A stretch of DNA of 64,000 bases from Paraglaciecola sp. (GTDB lineage Bacteria; Pseudomonadota; Gammaproteobacteria; Enterobacterales; Alteromonadaceae): contig NZ_JANQVQ010000125.1 in NCBI RefSeq assembly GCF_030730205.1, forward strand, positions 46,361 to 110,360. Reading direction: 5' to 3'. How positions within the stretch are numbered: position 1 is the stretch's first letter; every line of letters starts with the position of its first letter. A program made the position numbers and the translations under genes. This document shows positions 8,767 through 21,825 of this stretch, piece by piece. The notes beneath the pieces were generated by a model, which saw nothing but the letters and a program-made list of their open reading frames with translations, ran no database searches and had not been told where the DNA came from.

Positions 8767-9420
8767 TTAGAAGCTCGTGCCCCAGCTTACAACTAATTTC
8801 AAATCGTCGTCACCAGATTCTTCTTCAGCTTGTGAGATTGAAAAAGTGAAATCGCCTTTGCTGATGTCTGCTTGGATATGTGAATAGTCACCATCGCTGC
8901 CAGCATCAAAGTCATAATAACCAGCAGTTAAGCCCAAACTAAAATCGTTTGGTAAGTCAAAGCCGTAGCTTACGTGGTAATACATATCGCCTGTATCAAA
9001 TGCAGAACCTTCGTCAACTTGGCTGTTGATAGTATAAGCTACGCCGAAACCGAAAGCGCCAACACCGCCATTGAAGTAAATCTCACCGAAGTCAGAATCA
9101 GTAAGATCCGAGTAGTTGTAGTAAATGTAACCAACATCATAGGTGAAATCATCACCACCGCTAAAACCTAAATAGAAATCAGCTTCGGCGCCAGCACCTT
9201 CACTTAAAGAACCAATCCAAGTTCCAGCATAAAAGCCGCTTTCGTCTGCGTAATCTAAACCACCAGATACAGAAGCTGAATCGCCACTCTGGCTTACACC
9301 ACGCCATAAGTAATTGCTGGTCGCACCGATGTTGGCACTCACTTCAGCAGAAGCAAACTGACTGAATCCTGATGCAGCTAGTAGAGAGGCAGCGATAACG
9401 CTTAGTTTTAAAGTTTTCAT
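8767..9420 (-). CDS. Putative outer-membrane porin (TIGR02001/TorF-like family)
   Basis: Protein of 217 residues with a clear signal peptide ending in FASA (about 25-26). The mature part starts with VSANIGATSNYLWRGVSQS, the hallmark of the Gcw_chp/TIGR02001 family of small beta-barrel outer-membrane proteins. Alternating aromatic/glycine strands and a C-terminal Phe are typical of an outer-membrane barrel. The family's substrate is not established. The gene is monocistronic, with GGAG before ATG 9420 and its own terminator at 8705-8737. Its regulatory region would lie in 9421-9742, back to back with rpe. Confidence 0.8.
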   Translation of the reverse strand: MKTLKLSVIAASLLAASGFSQFASAEVSANIGATSNYLWRGVSQSGDSASVSGGLDYADESGFYAGTWIGSLSEGAGAEADFYLGFSGGDDFTYDVGYIYYNYSDLTDSDFGEIYFNGGVGAFGFGVAYTINSQVDEGSAFDTGDMYYHVSYGFDLPNDFSLGLTAGYYDFDAGSDGDYSHIQADISKGDFTFSISQAEEESGDDDLKLVVSWGTSF

Positions 9421-9742
9421 GTGTGTACTCCAGTTTTATTTATAATACTTTCAGTGTGTTAACTTCTGATTCTGTCGTTATTTTTGTATTTTTATTTCAC
9501 TTGTAACGCAAATCTAATGCCTAAAAATAGTTGATCTAGGCTTAATAAAAAAAACAAAGTAAACTACTGATTTATATCGATAATTTATTTTACTTTTTTA
9601 TTTTGGCCAGATTTTAGCCTAAACAAATGCGCCTTCTTTGCACCAATTTGCAACATAAGGGCCTTGATGGTGCAAACCTTGAGTCTAGGTAAATAGGCGT
9701 TTTTTCTGTAAAGTAGGGGTTTTAGATTTGACGAGACAAAGC
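9421..9742. other. Divergent intergenic region between the porin gene and rpe
   Basis: These 322 bp hold the start regions of two divergent genes. The porin-proximal half is very AT-rich. The rpe-proximal half contains an inverted repeat TTTGCACCA (9637-9645) / TGGTGCAAA (9668-9676), with a small palindrome AAGGGCCTT between the arms. No convincing gene is present. A 61-codon minus-strand frame here runs into rpe and has no family resemblance. Confidence 0.5.
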
Positions 9743-10426
9743 ATGCAAGACTATTTGATTGCTCCTTCAATTTTATCTGCTGATTTGGCCAGGTTAGGCC
9801 AAGAAGTCGACTCTGTACTTGCAGCAGGTGCAGATGTAATCCATTTCGACGTAATGGATAATCACTATGTGCCTAATCTGACGTTCGGACCGATGATGTG
9901 TAAGGCCCTCAGAGACTATGGGATCACAGCCCAAATCGATGTGCATTTGATGGTGCAGCCCGTTGATGACTTAATAGAAGGTTTTGCTAAAGCAGGGGCT
10001 AATTTAATTAGTTTTCATCCCGAGGCATCAAAACATCTTGATCGTAGTATCCAGTTAATTATTGATTCAGGCTGCAAGCCCGGTTTAGTAATTAATCCAG
10101 CGACCCCTTTAAATTATCTAGATGATGTCATGCATAAGTTACATCACATACTGTTGATGTCGGTAAACCCTGGATTTGGAGGCCAGCAATTTATCCCACA
10201 TAGTTTGGTTAAATTAAGGCAAATCAAACAAATGATTGTACAATCGGGTTTTGACATCAGATTAGAAATTGACGGTGGCGTAAAAGTCGATAATATCCGC
10301 AGCATTGCTGAGGCAGGAGCCGACATGTTTGTTGCGGGATCTGCTATTTTTAACCAACCAAATTATCAGCAGGTCATCGATGCCATGCGCCATGAGTTAT
10401 CCTTGGCAAAACCACATTTTTGTTAA
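9743..10426 (+). CDS. rpe: Ribulose-phosphate 3-epimerase
   Basis: Interconverts ribulose 5-phosphate and xylulose 5-phosphate in the pentose phosphate pathway. I start at ATG 9743 ([19 protein letters not shown]), the family N-terminus, giving 227 residues. The TTG at 9728 adds five unconserved residues. Metal and catalytic residues are visible in HFDVMD and DVHLMV, the catalytic Asp in LEIDGGV, and the phosphate-binding segments in [10 protein letters not shown] and AGSAIF. It is followed 30 nt later by trpS, with no gph between them. Confidence 0.96.
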   Translation: MQDYLIAPSILSADLARLGQEVDSVLAAGADVIHFDVMDNHYVPNLTFGPMMCKALRDYGITAQIDVHLMVQPVDDLIEGFAKAGANLISFHPEASKHLDRSIQLIIDSGCKPGLVINPATPLNYLDDVMHKLHHILLMSVNPGFGGQQFIPHSLVKLRQIKQMIVQSGFDIRLEIDGGVKVDNIRSIAEAGADMFVAGSAIFNQPNYQQVIDAMRHELSLAKPHFC

Positions 10427-10456
10427 TTATCACCAACTATTGTAGACACAACTATC

Positions 10457-11464
10457 ATGACAAAACCTATTGTACTTAGCGGCTGCCAGCCATCCGGACA
10501 ACTATCTATTGGTAATTACATTGGTGCATTGCGCCAATGGGTTGGCATGCAGGACGATAATGAATGTTTATACATGTTAGTCGATCAGCATGCGATCACG
10601 GTTAGACAAGAGCCTAAAGAACTGCACAAAGCCTGTTTAGATGGCTTAGCCTTATATATAGCTTGTGGTATCGACCCCGCTAAAAGCAGTATTTTTATCC
10701 AGTCACATGTACCAGAGCATTCTCAGCTCGCTTGGATAATGAACTGTTATGCGCAAATGGGTGAGCTCAATCGTATGACGCAGTTCAAAGATAAATCAGC
10801 AAAAAATATCAGTAATATTAACGTTGGGCTTTATAGTTACCCCGCCTTAATGGCAGCAGACATTCTGCTCTATCAAGCCAATGTTGTACCTGTGGGCGAA
10901 GACCAAAAACAACACTTAGAGCTGACGCGTGATATCGCGACTCGTTTTAACAATGTTCACGGTGACATCTTTACTATCCCTGATCCTTATATTCCTGAAT
11001 TTGGTGCTCGAGTAATGAGCTTACAAGAGCCAACCAAAAAAATGTCAAAATCAGATGATAATCCCAACAACTTTGTGGGTTTATTGGAAGCGCCTAAAGT
11101 CATCAGTAAAAAAATTAAACGCGCCATGACTGACTCTGATGAACAAGCTCGTATTTACTTTGACGTAGCAGAAAAGCCTGGGGTATCCAATCTACTTAGT
11201 TTGCTGTCTTGTGCGAGCAACCGCTCTATTGATTCGCTTGTACCAGAGTATGAAGGGAAAATGTACGGTCATTTAAAAACCGACGTTGCTGATGCAGTCG
11301 TCGCTCTATTAGAGCCAATTCAACAACGTTACGCTGCTTTGCGGGATGACCGCACAGAGCTGGATCGAATCATGCGCATTGGCGCTGAAAAAGCCCGTGA
11401 AAAGGCAGCAACAACCTTGGCAAAAGTATATGAAGCAGTGGGGTTTGTTGCCCGTCCTTACTAA
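10457..11464 (+). CDS. trpS: Tryptophanyl-tRNA synthetase
   Basis: Class Ic synthetase charging tRNA-Trp. The 335-residue length is typical of the bacterial enzyme. The HIGH-equivalent is SIGN at 17-20 within [18 protein letters not shown], and KMSKS is at 195-199. The tryptophan pocket segments ([23 protein letters not shown]) are intact. It lies downstream of rpe in the same direction, probably on the same transcript. Confidence 0.97.
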   Translation: MTKPIVLSGCQPSGQLSIGNYIGALRQWVGMQDDNECLYMLVDQHAITVRQEPKELHKACLDGLALYIACGIDPAKSSIFIQSHVPEHSQLAWIMNCYAQMGELNRMTQFKDKSAKNISNINVGLYSYPALMAADILLYQANVVPVGEDQKQHLELTRDIATRFNNVHGDIFTIPDPYIPEFGARVMSLQEPTKKMSKSDDNPNNFVGLLEAPKVISKKIKRAMTDSDEQARIYFDVAEKPGVSNLLSLLSCASNRSIDSLVPEYEGKMYGHLKTDVADAVVALLEPIQQRYAALRDDRTELDRIMRIGAEKAREKAATTLAKVYEAVGFVARPY

Positions 11465-11564
11465 ATACTCTTAATGTAATGGCTGCCGCCCAAGTAAGAA
11501 CTCATCTTTTTTGCTTGGGGGGGTATTAAAAGCTTTCATTGACATGCACTAGGGCCACTTAGCA

Positions 11565-12158
11565 ATGCTACTGTTAATCGATAACTATGATTCGTTTACG
11601 CATAACCTAGCCCGTTACTTTGTTGAGTTAGGGCAACATGTGACGGTTGTACGAAACGACGAAATAAGCTGTTCAGATATCGCGAAATTAAATCCCAACT
11701 ATTTAGTTATTTCTCCCGGGCCGTGCACCCCTGATGAAGCCGGAATTAGCCTAACAGCAATTGAGCAATTTGCCGGCAAAATACCTCTGTTGGGGGTGTG
11801 TTTAGGGCATCAAGCCATTGGTCAAGTATTTGGCTGCCATGTCACTCGCGCGCAAAATATTAAACACGGTAAAACTTCGCTGGTTCAGCATGGTAACAGT
11901 CCCATGTTTAAGGGGATTCCTACCACGTTTACGGCCACACGCTACCATTCACTGATCCTAGATCAGGCCAGCATTAGCCAAGAATTTGCGGTAAGTGCGT
12001 GGTGCGAAGAACAGGCTAATCTGCAAGAAGTGATGGCGATTGAACACCGGTCTATGCCCCTAGCGGGTGTGCAATTTCACCCAGAATCCTTGCTGACTGA
12101 ATTTGGTCATGAAATTTTAGCGAATTTTCTGGCATTCAGTGCCACTAAAAGCTTTTAG
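11565..12158 (+). CDS. pabA: Aminodeoxychorismate/anthranilate synthase glutaminase subunit
   Basis: Class I glutamine amidotransferase of 197 residues that supplies ammonia to the synthase subunit (PabB or TrpE, not in this window). The catalytic triad is Cys79 in LGVCLGHQ, His172 and Glu174 in FHPESLLTEFG. The N-terminal LLLIDNYDSFTHNLARYF is typical. Placement close to argD, as in E. coli, favours pabA over trpG, although one protein may serve both pathways. Confidence 0.9.
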   Translation: MLLLIDNYDSFTHNLARYFVELGQHVTVVRNDEISCSDIAKLNPNYLVISPGPCTPDEAGISLTAIEQFAGKIPLLGVCLGHQAIGQVFGCHVTRAQNIKHGKTSLVQHGNSPMFKGIPTTFTATRYHSLILDQASISQEFAVSAWCEEQANLQEVMAIEHRSMPLAGVQFHPESLLTEFGHEILANFLAFSATKSF

Positions 12159-12245
12159 TTGGTGCTTTTTTCTAGCACAATGCCTAGTAACAAAAAATTT
12201 ACAGACATAAACCCTAACATTTACCAGTAAAAAAATAACAATAAA

Positions 12246-13409
12246 ATGACTGACTCCACCAGCATACAAGCGCTAGTAAACCAACGATACCACATGCTTT
12301 TTTTAGATGTTAAGGCAGCGCAAGCAAGTTTACTCAATATAGACAAACCGACTTTAAGTGTTATCGAAATTGAGCAAAGTAAGACAGCGCGAAGTTTATT
12401 AAGAGTTGAAAAGCAAGCTATCCGAGAAAAAGATCTCAATCAAAAACAAACACTCAATTTTTTAAAAGAAAATTTAGATCGTCTGAACCTTAAAATTGAA
12501 CAGCGGCTGGTAGAAGAATTAAAGAACACTGAAAATCTGTATCAAAAAATAGTGGGCGTTGATGCGTCAATACCCGAGCTCTTAGACTTTCTCAGTGCAA
12601 AAGCCGCTACGATTTCTCGGGTAGAAACCTTGGCCGGTCAAATTCCCTGGTTTTATCAAGAATTACTGAAAGTAGCTAATCAACCTAAATACCGCCGCAC
12701 AGATAGCAAAGGTAAAACGATTTTAATCGATAGCTTGCGTGTGGCATTAAATATGTTCGGTATCGAAAACTTAAATCCTGTGGTGTTGTCCTTAGCCATA
12801 CGTCGCTGGTTACCACAGATCACGGATCCCTATCCAAAAATCAAAAATAGAATTTGGGAGGAGGCCTTAGCAACAGCACTAAGTGCTAAAAGGCTCGCCC
12901 CACTGTATGACGTCAATGAAGACAATGCCTTCAGTTTAGGAATGTTACACGTTATCGGTACTATTGTTGTGGTAAGACTCTACTTTAGACTATTCGATAC
13001 GGTACAAAGAGAAGCTCTTGTGGATGCACAAAACCAGCAGCTACATGAGCAACACAATGCCATCTCTCGTCTAGAACCATCTGGCGAATTTTTAAATCAG
13101 TTAATTGATAAGTATGCTTTAGCAGTTAGTGCTGATCTAATTAAGATGATGGATTTAAAACGGATTTTCATTGCTGACGCCATGCAAGAAGTCGCGAATA
13201 ACGCGCCTTTAGCGGAAATCACGCCATTGGCACTCATACTCACACAAGCGATGGGCTACAGTCGTTATCGCTTACTTAAAATGAACAGTTTAATTAACGT
13301 TGATGAAGCTAAGACCTACGTAGCCAGCCTCGGCTTACCCAAAGGCGCGCTGGCATTATTAAAAACAACCGACATCAGAACCTTGAATTTAGTCGTATTA
13401 AATAAATAA
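12246..13409 (+). CDS. HDOD-domain protein
   Basis: Protein of 387 residues. The N-terminal ~100 residues are largely helical, charged and partly coiled-coil. Residues about 115-270 resemble an HDOD domain, a degenerate HD-type helical bundle used in signalling output. The supporting stretches are IPELLDFLSAKAATISRVETLA, ELLKVANQPKYRR and ALATALSAKRLAPLYDVNEDNAFSLGMLHVIG. Metal-dependent phosphohydrolase residues are not evident, as usual for HDOD. It stands alone between pabA and the ast cluster. The partner is unknown, and the family call rests on pattern recognition. Confidence 0.65.
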   Translation: MTDSTSIQALVNQRYHMLFLDVKAAQASLLNIDKPTLSVIEIEQSKTARSLLRVEKQAIREKDLNQKQTLNFLKENLDRLNLKIEQRLVEELKNTENLYQKIVGVDASIPELLDFLSAKAATISRVETLAGQIPWFYQELLKVANQPKYRRTDSKGKTILIDSLRVALNMFGIENLNPVVLSLAIRRWLPQITDPYPKIKNRIWEEALATALSAKRLAPLYDVNEDNAFSLGMLHVIGTIVVVRLYFRLFDTVQREALVDAQNQQLHEQHNAISRLEPSGEFLNQLIDKYALAVSADLIKMMDLKRIFIADAMQEVANNAPLAEITPLALILTQAMGYSRYRLLKMNSLINVDEAKTYVASLGLPKGALALLKTTDIRTLNLVVLNK

Positions 13410-13517
13410 TTTTTTTCAGCATAATCATTCATCCCCTTCAATTTTATTACCAAAGCGCTGATTCACTTAACGAATCGGGCTTAGCTAATGGCAAATGTCA
13501 GACATTCTATGCAGCTT

Positions 13518-13535
13518 ATTAAATAGTTATTCACT
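13518..13535 (+). promoter_or_regulatory. Candidate ARG box (ArgR operator) upstream of argD
   Basis: The 18-bp site has TAAAT, a 4-bp centre and ATTCA. It matches the E. coli consensus wnTGAATwwwwATTCAnw at all but two defined positions. Operators normally occur in pairs 3 bp apart, and the adjacent downstream 18 bp match only weakly. ArgR itself is encoded at 58990-59454. The site lies about 135 bp before the argD start. Confidence 0.35.
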
Positions 13536-13638
13536 ATTAGTGCAAAATTACATGAAAGCCTTTAAATATAAGGATTTGGTCTTTGCTGAGGTGCAGACAA
13601 GCGTTGTTTTTCCTGTAATACTACAGCACTTTTTTTAG

Positions 13639-14874
<1,236 letters not shown>

Positions 14875-14899
14875 GTAACAATGAAGTGAGTAAGCGAAC

Positions 14900-17409
<2,510 letters not shown>

Positions 17410-17432
17410 TTTTCAGTTGGGATTTCATTATT

Positions 17433-18263
17433 ATGCATAGCAAGGTTAAAGATTTATTCGCTAATTTGTGGGAAAACTATGTGGCTATTACGCCCTCGGC
17501 TGAAAAAATTCATGCTTTGTTAAACACCTTTGAAAAAAGCCATAGCAGTAGTGAAGCGCCGATCATTAATGATCACATTGCGCTTCGAACGTTTAACATT
17601 GACAAAATTAGTCTAGATAAACTGGCTCAGCACTTTTTAGCGCTAGGTTATACCGAGCAGGGCCAATATGAGTTTAAACAGAAAAAACTCGTCGCTAAAC
17701 ACTTTGAGCACCCAGATGATACCCTACCTAAAGTATTCATCAGCGAATTGTTAGTTGAAGAAATGCCCGAACATATTCAGCATATCATTTATTCGTTAGT
17801 GGACTCAGTAGCGAATAATGCCGCTGACAAACCAGAATTTTTATACTCAGGTGCGCATTGGCAAATATCAGCGGCTGACTACGCTAGTTTGGTAGCTGAA
17901 TCAGAATATGCTGCCTGGATGTCAGTTTGGGGATTTAGAGCTAACCACTTCACGGTAAGTGTTAACCATCTTTCTCATTTCACGGAGCTAGCAGCGTTGA
18001 ACGCTAAACTTATCGAAGCGGGGTTCGTATTGAATCAATCAGGAGGCGAGATTAAAGGGGGTCCAGAAGTTTTACTGGCACAATCTTCCACCATGGCAGA
18101 TAAAATAACCGTTAAGCTCAGTGATGCAGAATTGAGTGTACCAAGCTGTTTTTATGAATTTGCCCAACGCTACCCCATGGATAACGGCAAGCTGTATCAA
18201 GGATTTGTTGCTGCGTCAGCTGATAAAATATTTGAAAGCACAAACGCTACCACTACCATGTAG
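17433..18263 (+). CDS. DUF1338 protein, possible metal-dependent 2-oxoacid dioxygenase/decarboxylase
   Basis: Protein of 276 residues, last gene of the argD-astA-astD cluster. It belongs to the DUF1338 group with a vicinal-oxygen-chelate-like fold. A longer member, HglS (YdcJ type, about 460 residues), turns 2-oxoadipate into D-2-hydroxyglutarate using a His-His-Glu metal site. Possible equivalents here are His48 in DHIALRTF, with Arg52 four residues later, His172 in RANHFTVSVNH, and Glu242 in FYEFAQRYP. The residue assignment and the substrate are inference. The position suggests a role at the end of arginine/ornithine or lysine-like catabolism. A terminator follows. Confidence 0.75.
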   Translation: MHSKVKDLFANLWENYVAITPSAEKIHALLNTFEKSHSSSEAPIINDHIALRTFNIDKISLDKLAQHFLALGYTEQGQYEFKQKKLVAKHFEHPDDTLPKVFISELLVEEMPEHIQHIIYSLVDSVANNAADKPEFLYSGAHWQISAADYASLVAESEYAAWMSVWGFRANHFTVSVNHLSHFTELAALNAKLIEAGFVLNQSGGEIKGGPEVLLAQSSTMADKITVKLSDAELSVPSCFYEFAQRYPMDNGKLYQGFVAASADKIFESTNATTTM

Positions 18264-18280
18264 TGATACGTTAGTGATAA

Positions 18281-18310
18281 AAAAACCCGCTTTAAATGAG
18301 CGGGTTTTTG
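18281..18310. terminator. Bidirectional terminator between the ast cluster and erpA
   Basis: AAAAACCCGC and GCGGGTTTTT form a 10-bp stem around a 9-nt loop between two convergent genes. Each strand ends in a T run, so it serves both. Confidence 0.9.
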
Positions 18311-18331
18311 CTTTTAGGGATTATAAAGGAA

Positions 18332-18676
18332 TTAAACCGTAAAAGAAGAGCCACAGCCACAGGTCGTAGTGGCATTGGGGTTATTCACTAAAAAGCGGGA
18401 ACCTTCTAGACCTTCTGTGTAATCGACTTTACCCCCTACAAGATATTGTAGGCTCATAGGGTCAACCACCAAAGTCACCTCATCATTGTCGATAGTAGTG
18501 TCACCTTCATTGACTTTCTCATCGAAAGTAAAACCATATTGAAAGCCTGAACATCCACCACCAGTAACGTACACCCGTAGCTTTAGATTCGGATTTTCTT
18601 CTTCTTCAACTAAGGCCTTTACTTTTTTGGCAGCAGCGTCGGAAAATTCAATTGGAAAAGCGGTTTGCGCCGACAT
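18332..18676 (-). CDS. erpA: A-type iron-sulfur carrier ErpA
   Basis: Carries and inserts Fe-S clusters into apoproteins, including isoprenoid enzymes. Starting at ATG 18676 gives 114 residues, the same length as E. coli ErpA, and four codons shorter than the longest frame. The cluster-binding cysteines are Cys42 ([10 protein letters not shown]), Cys106 and Cys108 (CGCGSSF). The segments [10 protein letters not shown] and [12 protein letters not shown] distinguish ErpA from IscA and SufA. Confidence 0.96.
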   Translation of the reverse strand: MSAQTAFPIEFSDAAAKKVKALVEEEENPNLKLRVYVTGGGCSGFQYGFTFDEKVNEGDTTIDNDEVTLVVDPMSLQYLVGGKVDYTEGLEGSRFLVNNPNATTTCGCGSSFTV

Positions 18677-18743
18677 AACTAGCCTCAACTTTCATTAACA
18701 AAAAACTGGGGAGTATTATCCAGTACTTGAGTAATATGGTCAA

Positions 18744-19451
18744 CTATTCACTGATATTAGACACCACCCAATTAAAGGTAGAGTGCAACTCACCTTTTTT
18801 ACTGTTGAATTGATATATTTCAGACAAAATCGTGACTCTTTCTACCTGAAAATTTTCAGGTAATTGCAACTCGCCATCTACCACCTGAAAATATTTAAAA
18901 CTAAATACTAGCTGCTGTTCCGGATTAACCAACACCTCTTTTAAGGCATATTGTTTAGACTGCCCTGCTTCACTCCCCACTAAAGTAACTTCTAGATTAC
19001 CTTTGATAGTGCTTTTAATCTTTTCTCGCTGCAGCATCACAATTTCAAAACGATAAGAGCGTTCACTTAAAGACTTTTCAACATTAAAAGCTTCGATCGC
19101 GAATCCCTCTTGGGTCAATTCTGGCGCCATAATTTGCTGATAAAAGGCAAGGTCTTTCTGCAAAACGCTTTCTCGCTCTATGCCCTGCTTAATTTCAGTA
19201 AAGTTTTTTTGCTGGGCTAAATTGAGTACATCGAGCTCAACCCGAAGGATATTAAGCTGCTTCACCACTTTTTCATTTTCTGTTTTTAGGTTTTGCAGAC
19301 TTTGATGCAAGCTCGAAATTTCGTTTTGCTGCTCGTTATACGCATAATTTCCTAGGTAAAACCCTAAATAGAGTAAGCCGCTACAGCCTAGTACTAAAAA
19401 AACATAGGTTCGAAAGGCTCCCCATTTTTGTTTCAAACGTGACAATCTCAA
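18744..19451 (-). CDS. DUF6776-type membrane-anchored coiled-coil protein
   Basis: Protein of 235 residues with a short basic N-terminus, a membrane helix at about 15-37 and a coiled coil at about 43-115. A beta-rich C-terminal domain starts at about 130 and contains the matching segments EVLVNPEQQLVFSFKYFQVVDGELQLP. This is the layout I associate with DUF6776, uncharacterised inner-membrane proteins of gammaproteobacteria often found near erpA. It lies upstream of erpA in the same direction, with a 67-nt gap. No enzymatic motif is visible. Confidence 0.65.
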   Translation of the reverse strand: MRLSRLKQKWGAFRTYVFLVLGCSGLLYLGFYLGNYAYNEQQNEISSLHQSLQNLKTENEKVVKQLNILRVELDVLNLAQQKNFTEIKQGIERESVLQKDLAFYQQIMAPELTQEGFAIEAFNVEKSLSERSYRFEIVMLQREKIKSTIKGNLEVTLVGSEAGQSKQYALKEVLVNPEQQLVFSFKYFQVVDGELQLPENFQVERVTILSEIYQFNSKKGELHSTFNWVVSNISE

Positions 19452-19601
19452 AAATTCATTTCCTTTTTACCTTGTTAACTACCGACAGTGTTAGATGATG
19501 TTTAAAAGTACTATCGACTATCAGACAAAATTTACATAAGCTCAAGTATTACAATAAGTTGTGATAAAATCACTGCTTCATACTCGCCAAATGGTAACAG
19601 C

Positions 19602-21281
19602 ATGATAACGCTAGCTGCGTTTAGACAAGAATTAGCGTACCCCCGCACCTCAATTCAGTTATGTATACTGGGTATTGTTGGTGGGGTCAGTGCCGCTACA
19701 TTAATCATTTTGTTTCGCCTGTGCATAGAATGGTTACAATTACAGTACTTGTCTGAAGTTGATCACTTTGCAGAGTTGTCCCCTATTTATCGCTTAGCCA
19801 TGCCTATCATTGCCGCTGTGGCCATTATCTTTATTGCTTACCTCACCGGCTTTAAACATTACCGAATGGGTATCCCCTTTGTTATCCATCGTATTAAATA
19901 TTATTTTGGCCAAATACCAAGCCGCACCACCATAAACCAATTTTTGGGCGGCACAATCGCCTTAGCCTCTGGATTTTCAGTTGGCCGTGAAGGGCCTTCC
20001 GTGCATCTAGGCGCCGCAGGAAGTAGCTTTTTTGGTCAGTGGTTAAAGCTGCCCTACAACAGTATTCGCATTCTCTCAGGTTGTGGTATTGCAGCTGGGA
20101 TATCAGCATCGTTTAATACACCTTTTGCCGCCGTTATCTTTGTCATGGAAGTCGTACTGCGCGAATACAAAATTCATATTTTTATTCCAATTATGTTAGC
20201 AGCAGCCTGTGGCAGTGTTATGACCCGCTTGGTTTTTGGCAGTACCCATGAACTCTCTTTTATTCAGTTTACTGAATTTAGTCATTGGATTTACCTATAT
20301 CTAATCCTGTGTGGCATCATTTTGGGAGGTTTAGCGAGCGTATTTAATAACCTTTTGATGCAGGTTATCCGTGGATTTAATCGATTTAACATGATTAGAC
20401 GTTTATTAATTGCTGGGGTCATCACCGGTATTGTAGGTTTTTATCTACCTGAAGCTTTAGGTGCTCATTTTAACTCTGCGGACACGCTCATCTCTAATCA
20501 ACAGTACTCGGTATTAATCGCCGTGTTAGTTGCCAAATTTATTCTTACTATTGTTGCCATCGGCCTCGGTATACCAGGCGGTATTATGGGCCCCGTGTTT
20601 GTCATTGGCATGTTAAGCGGTGCGTTGCTCTCCAGCCCTTTGGGCTTATTTATGGCTGACAGTAGCGAGTTAACCGGCAGTTTTTCACTGTTGGGCATGG
20701 CCGGTCTTATGGCTGCAGTGGTACATGCGCCTTTGGCAGCATTATCGGCTGTGATGGAGCTTTCTTTTAGTCCTGAACTTATCTTGCCTGCTATCTTAGT
20801 TATTGTGCCCGCTTATGTTACTTCGACCCAATACTTAGGTAATAGCTCTATTTTTATTCGCCAGCTCGACTATCAAAAATTACCTTATACAAGCTCGTCA
20901 GTCATTGAATCCTTGCAAAAAACCGGCGTTCTGGCGGTCATGGACAAAGAATTTAAATTATTCAAAGACGCTGAAAAAATGCACATTATGACGTTTTTAG
21001 AACAGGCTCCTACCCACCCTGTTATTTATTGCACAGACTCCAGCATTGATGTGCAATACTCACTTGTCCACTTTAACGTTAGCCTAGAAAAAAACTCTGA
21101 GGCCTTAATTTATAGCAAAATAAGTGGTGTGGGTGCGCAAGCCACCTTAGCGGAAGTCTATGAGTTATTGCAATCAGCCAGAGATGGCGCAGTGTACGTA
21201 TATGGCAGAACGCATTCCGACATAATCGGGGTGATAACCTGGCACAAATTACGTAATTATTTGCACCAAGCAAGTTACTAA
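19602..21281 (+). CDS. ClC-family chloride transporter or channel
   Basis: Protein of 559 residues. The selectivity motifs are present: GREGPSVHLG with the gating glutamate Glu130, GSGIP-like GIPGGIMGP, and the intramembrane repeats of a ClC core to about residue 430. The C-terminal ~125 residues look like a divergent CBS-type regulatory region. At the position I align with the proton glutamate of E. coli ClcA (Glu203, second Glu of FIIEEM) this protein has Val184 (FVMEVV). That would question Cl-/H+ exchange and is an alignment by eye. hemJ follows 20 nt later behind AAGGAG, so the two may be co-expressed. Confidence 0.88.
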   Translation: MITLAAFRQELAYPRTSIQLCILGIVGGVSAATLIILFRLCIEWLQLQYLSEVDHFAELSPIYRLAMPIIAAVAIIFIAYLTGFKHYRMGIPFVIHRIKYYFGQIPSRTTINQFLGGTIALASGFSVGREGPSVHLGAAGSSFFGQWLKLPYNSIRILSGCGIAAGISASFNTPFAAVIFVMEVVLREYKIHIFIPIMLAAACGSVMTRLVFGSTHELSFIQFTEFSHWIYLYLILCGIILGGLASVFNNLLMQVIRGFNRFNMIRRLLIAGVITGIVGFYLPEALGAHFNSADTLISNQQYSVLIAVLVAKFILTIVAIGLGIPGGIMGPVFVIGMLSGALLSSPLGLFMADSSELTGSFSLLGMAGLMAAVVHAPLAALSAVMELSFSPELILPAILVIVPAYVTSTQYLGNSSIFIRQLDYQKLPYTSSSVIESLQKTGVLAVMDKEFKLFKDAEKMHIMTFLEQAPTHPVIYCTDSSIDVQYSLVHFNVSLEKNSEALIYSKISGVGAQATLAEVYELLQSARDGAVYVYGRTHSDIIGVITWHKLRNYLHQASY

Positions 21282-21300
21282 GAAGGAGTAAAACCACGCT

Positions 21301-21729
21301 ATGTCGATTCTTTGGATAAAAGCGCTGCATGTGTTTTTCATGGTCGCTTGGATGGCCGGAATTTTCTACTTACCGCGTTTGTTTGTTTATCATGCGCAAA
21401 CTGACAATCAAAATGTCAAAGATCAATTTAAGATCATGGAGCGGCGTTTATGGATGTTTGTCACCCCCTTTGCCGCTTTGACCTTATTCTTTGGAATCTG
21501 GCTAATTTATAGCTACGGTTTGGCATGGTTTAAAGTCTCTACGTGGTTACACATAAAATTGATATTTGTATTCGCTTTATATATTTACCACTTTTATCTC
21601 TTAAAACTACTGAAGCAATTTGCGCAAGACAATAACCAACACTCAAGTCGTTTTTATCGTTTTTTGAACGAAGCACCGGTATTGGCTCTATTAGCGATTA
21701 TTTGTCTTGCAGTAGTCAAACCAATTTAG
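21301..21729 (+). CDS. hemJ: HemJ-type protoporphyrinogen IX oxidase
   Basis: Membrane protein of 142 residues with four predicted helices. The conserved N-terminal block ALHVFFMVAWMAGIFYLPRL places the essential His at residue 10, and FVYH with a second His follows at 31. RFLNEAPVLALLAII and the terminal VVKP are family features. HemJ oxidises protoporphyrinogen IX to protoporphyrin in heme synthesis in bacteria lacking HemG or HemY. The ATG is preceded by AAGGAG. Confidence 0.88.
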   Translation: MSILWIKALHVFFMVAWMAGIFYLPRLFVYHAQTDNQNVKDQFKIMERRLWMFVTPFAALTLFFGIWLIYSYGLAWFKVSTWLHIKLIFVFALYIYHFYLLKLLKQFAQDNNQHSSRFYRFLNEAPVLALLAIICLAVVKPI

Positions 21730-21825
21730 AAATTTTTGGTATAACACAATGATTTACTTATTGTTGTATTAATAATTCCTTGTGCTAAGTTTGCTGTAAG
21801 ACAACACGTTAAGTTGAGAATAGAT

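Noticed and set aside
9585..9770. 61-codon minus-strand reading frame between the porin gene and rpe
   Set aside because: It overlaps the start of rpe, is rich in Lys/Leu as expected of AT-rich noise, and has no recognisable motif.
11489..11519. Stem CCCAAG/CTTGGG between trpS and pabA as a terminator
   Set aside because: The loop is 19 nt and the stem is followed by G rather than T, so it does not fit an intrinsic terminator.
19559..19574. TGTGATAAAATCACT upstream of the ClC gene as a CRP site
   Set aside because: The half-sites TGTGA and TCAC are 5 bp apart instead of 6 and the right half is incomplete. It may simply be part of a promoter.
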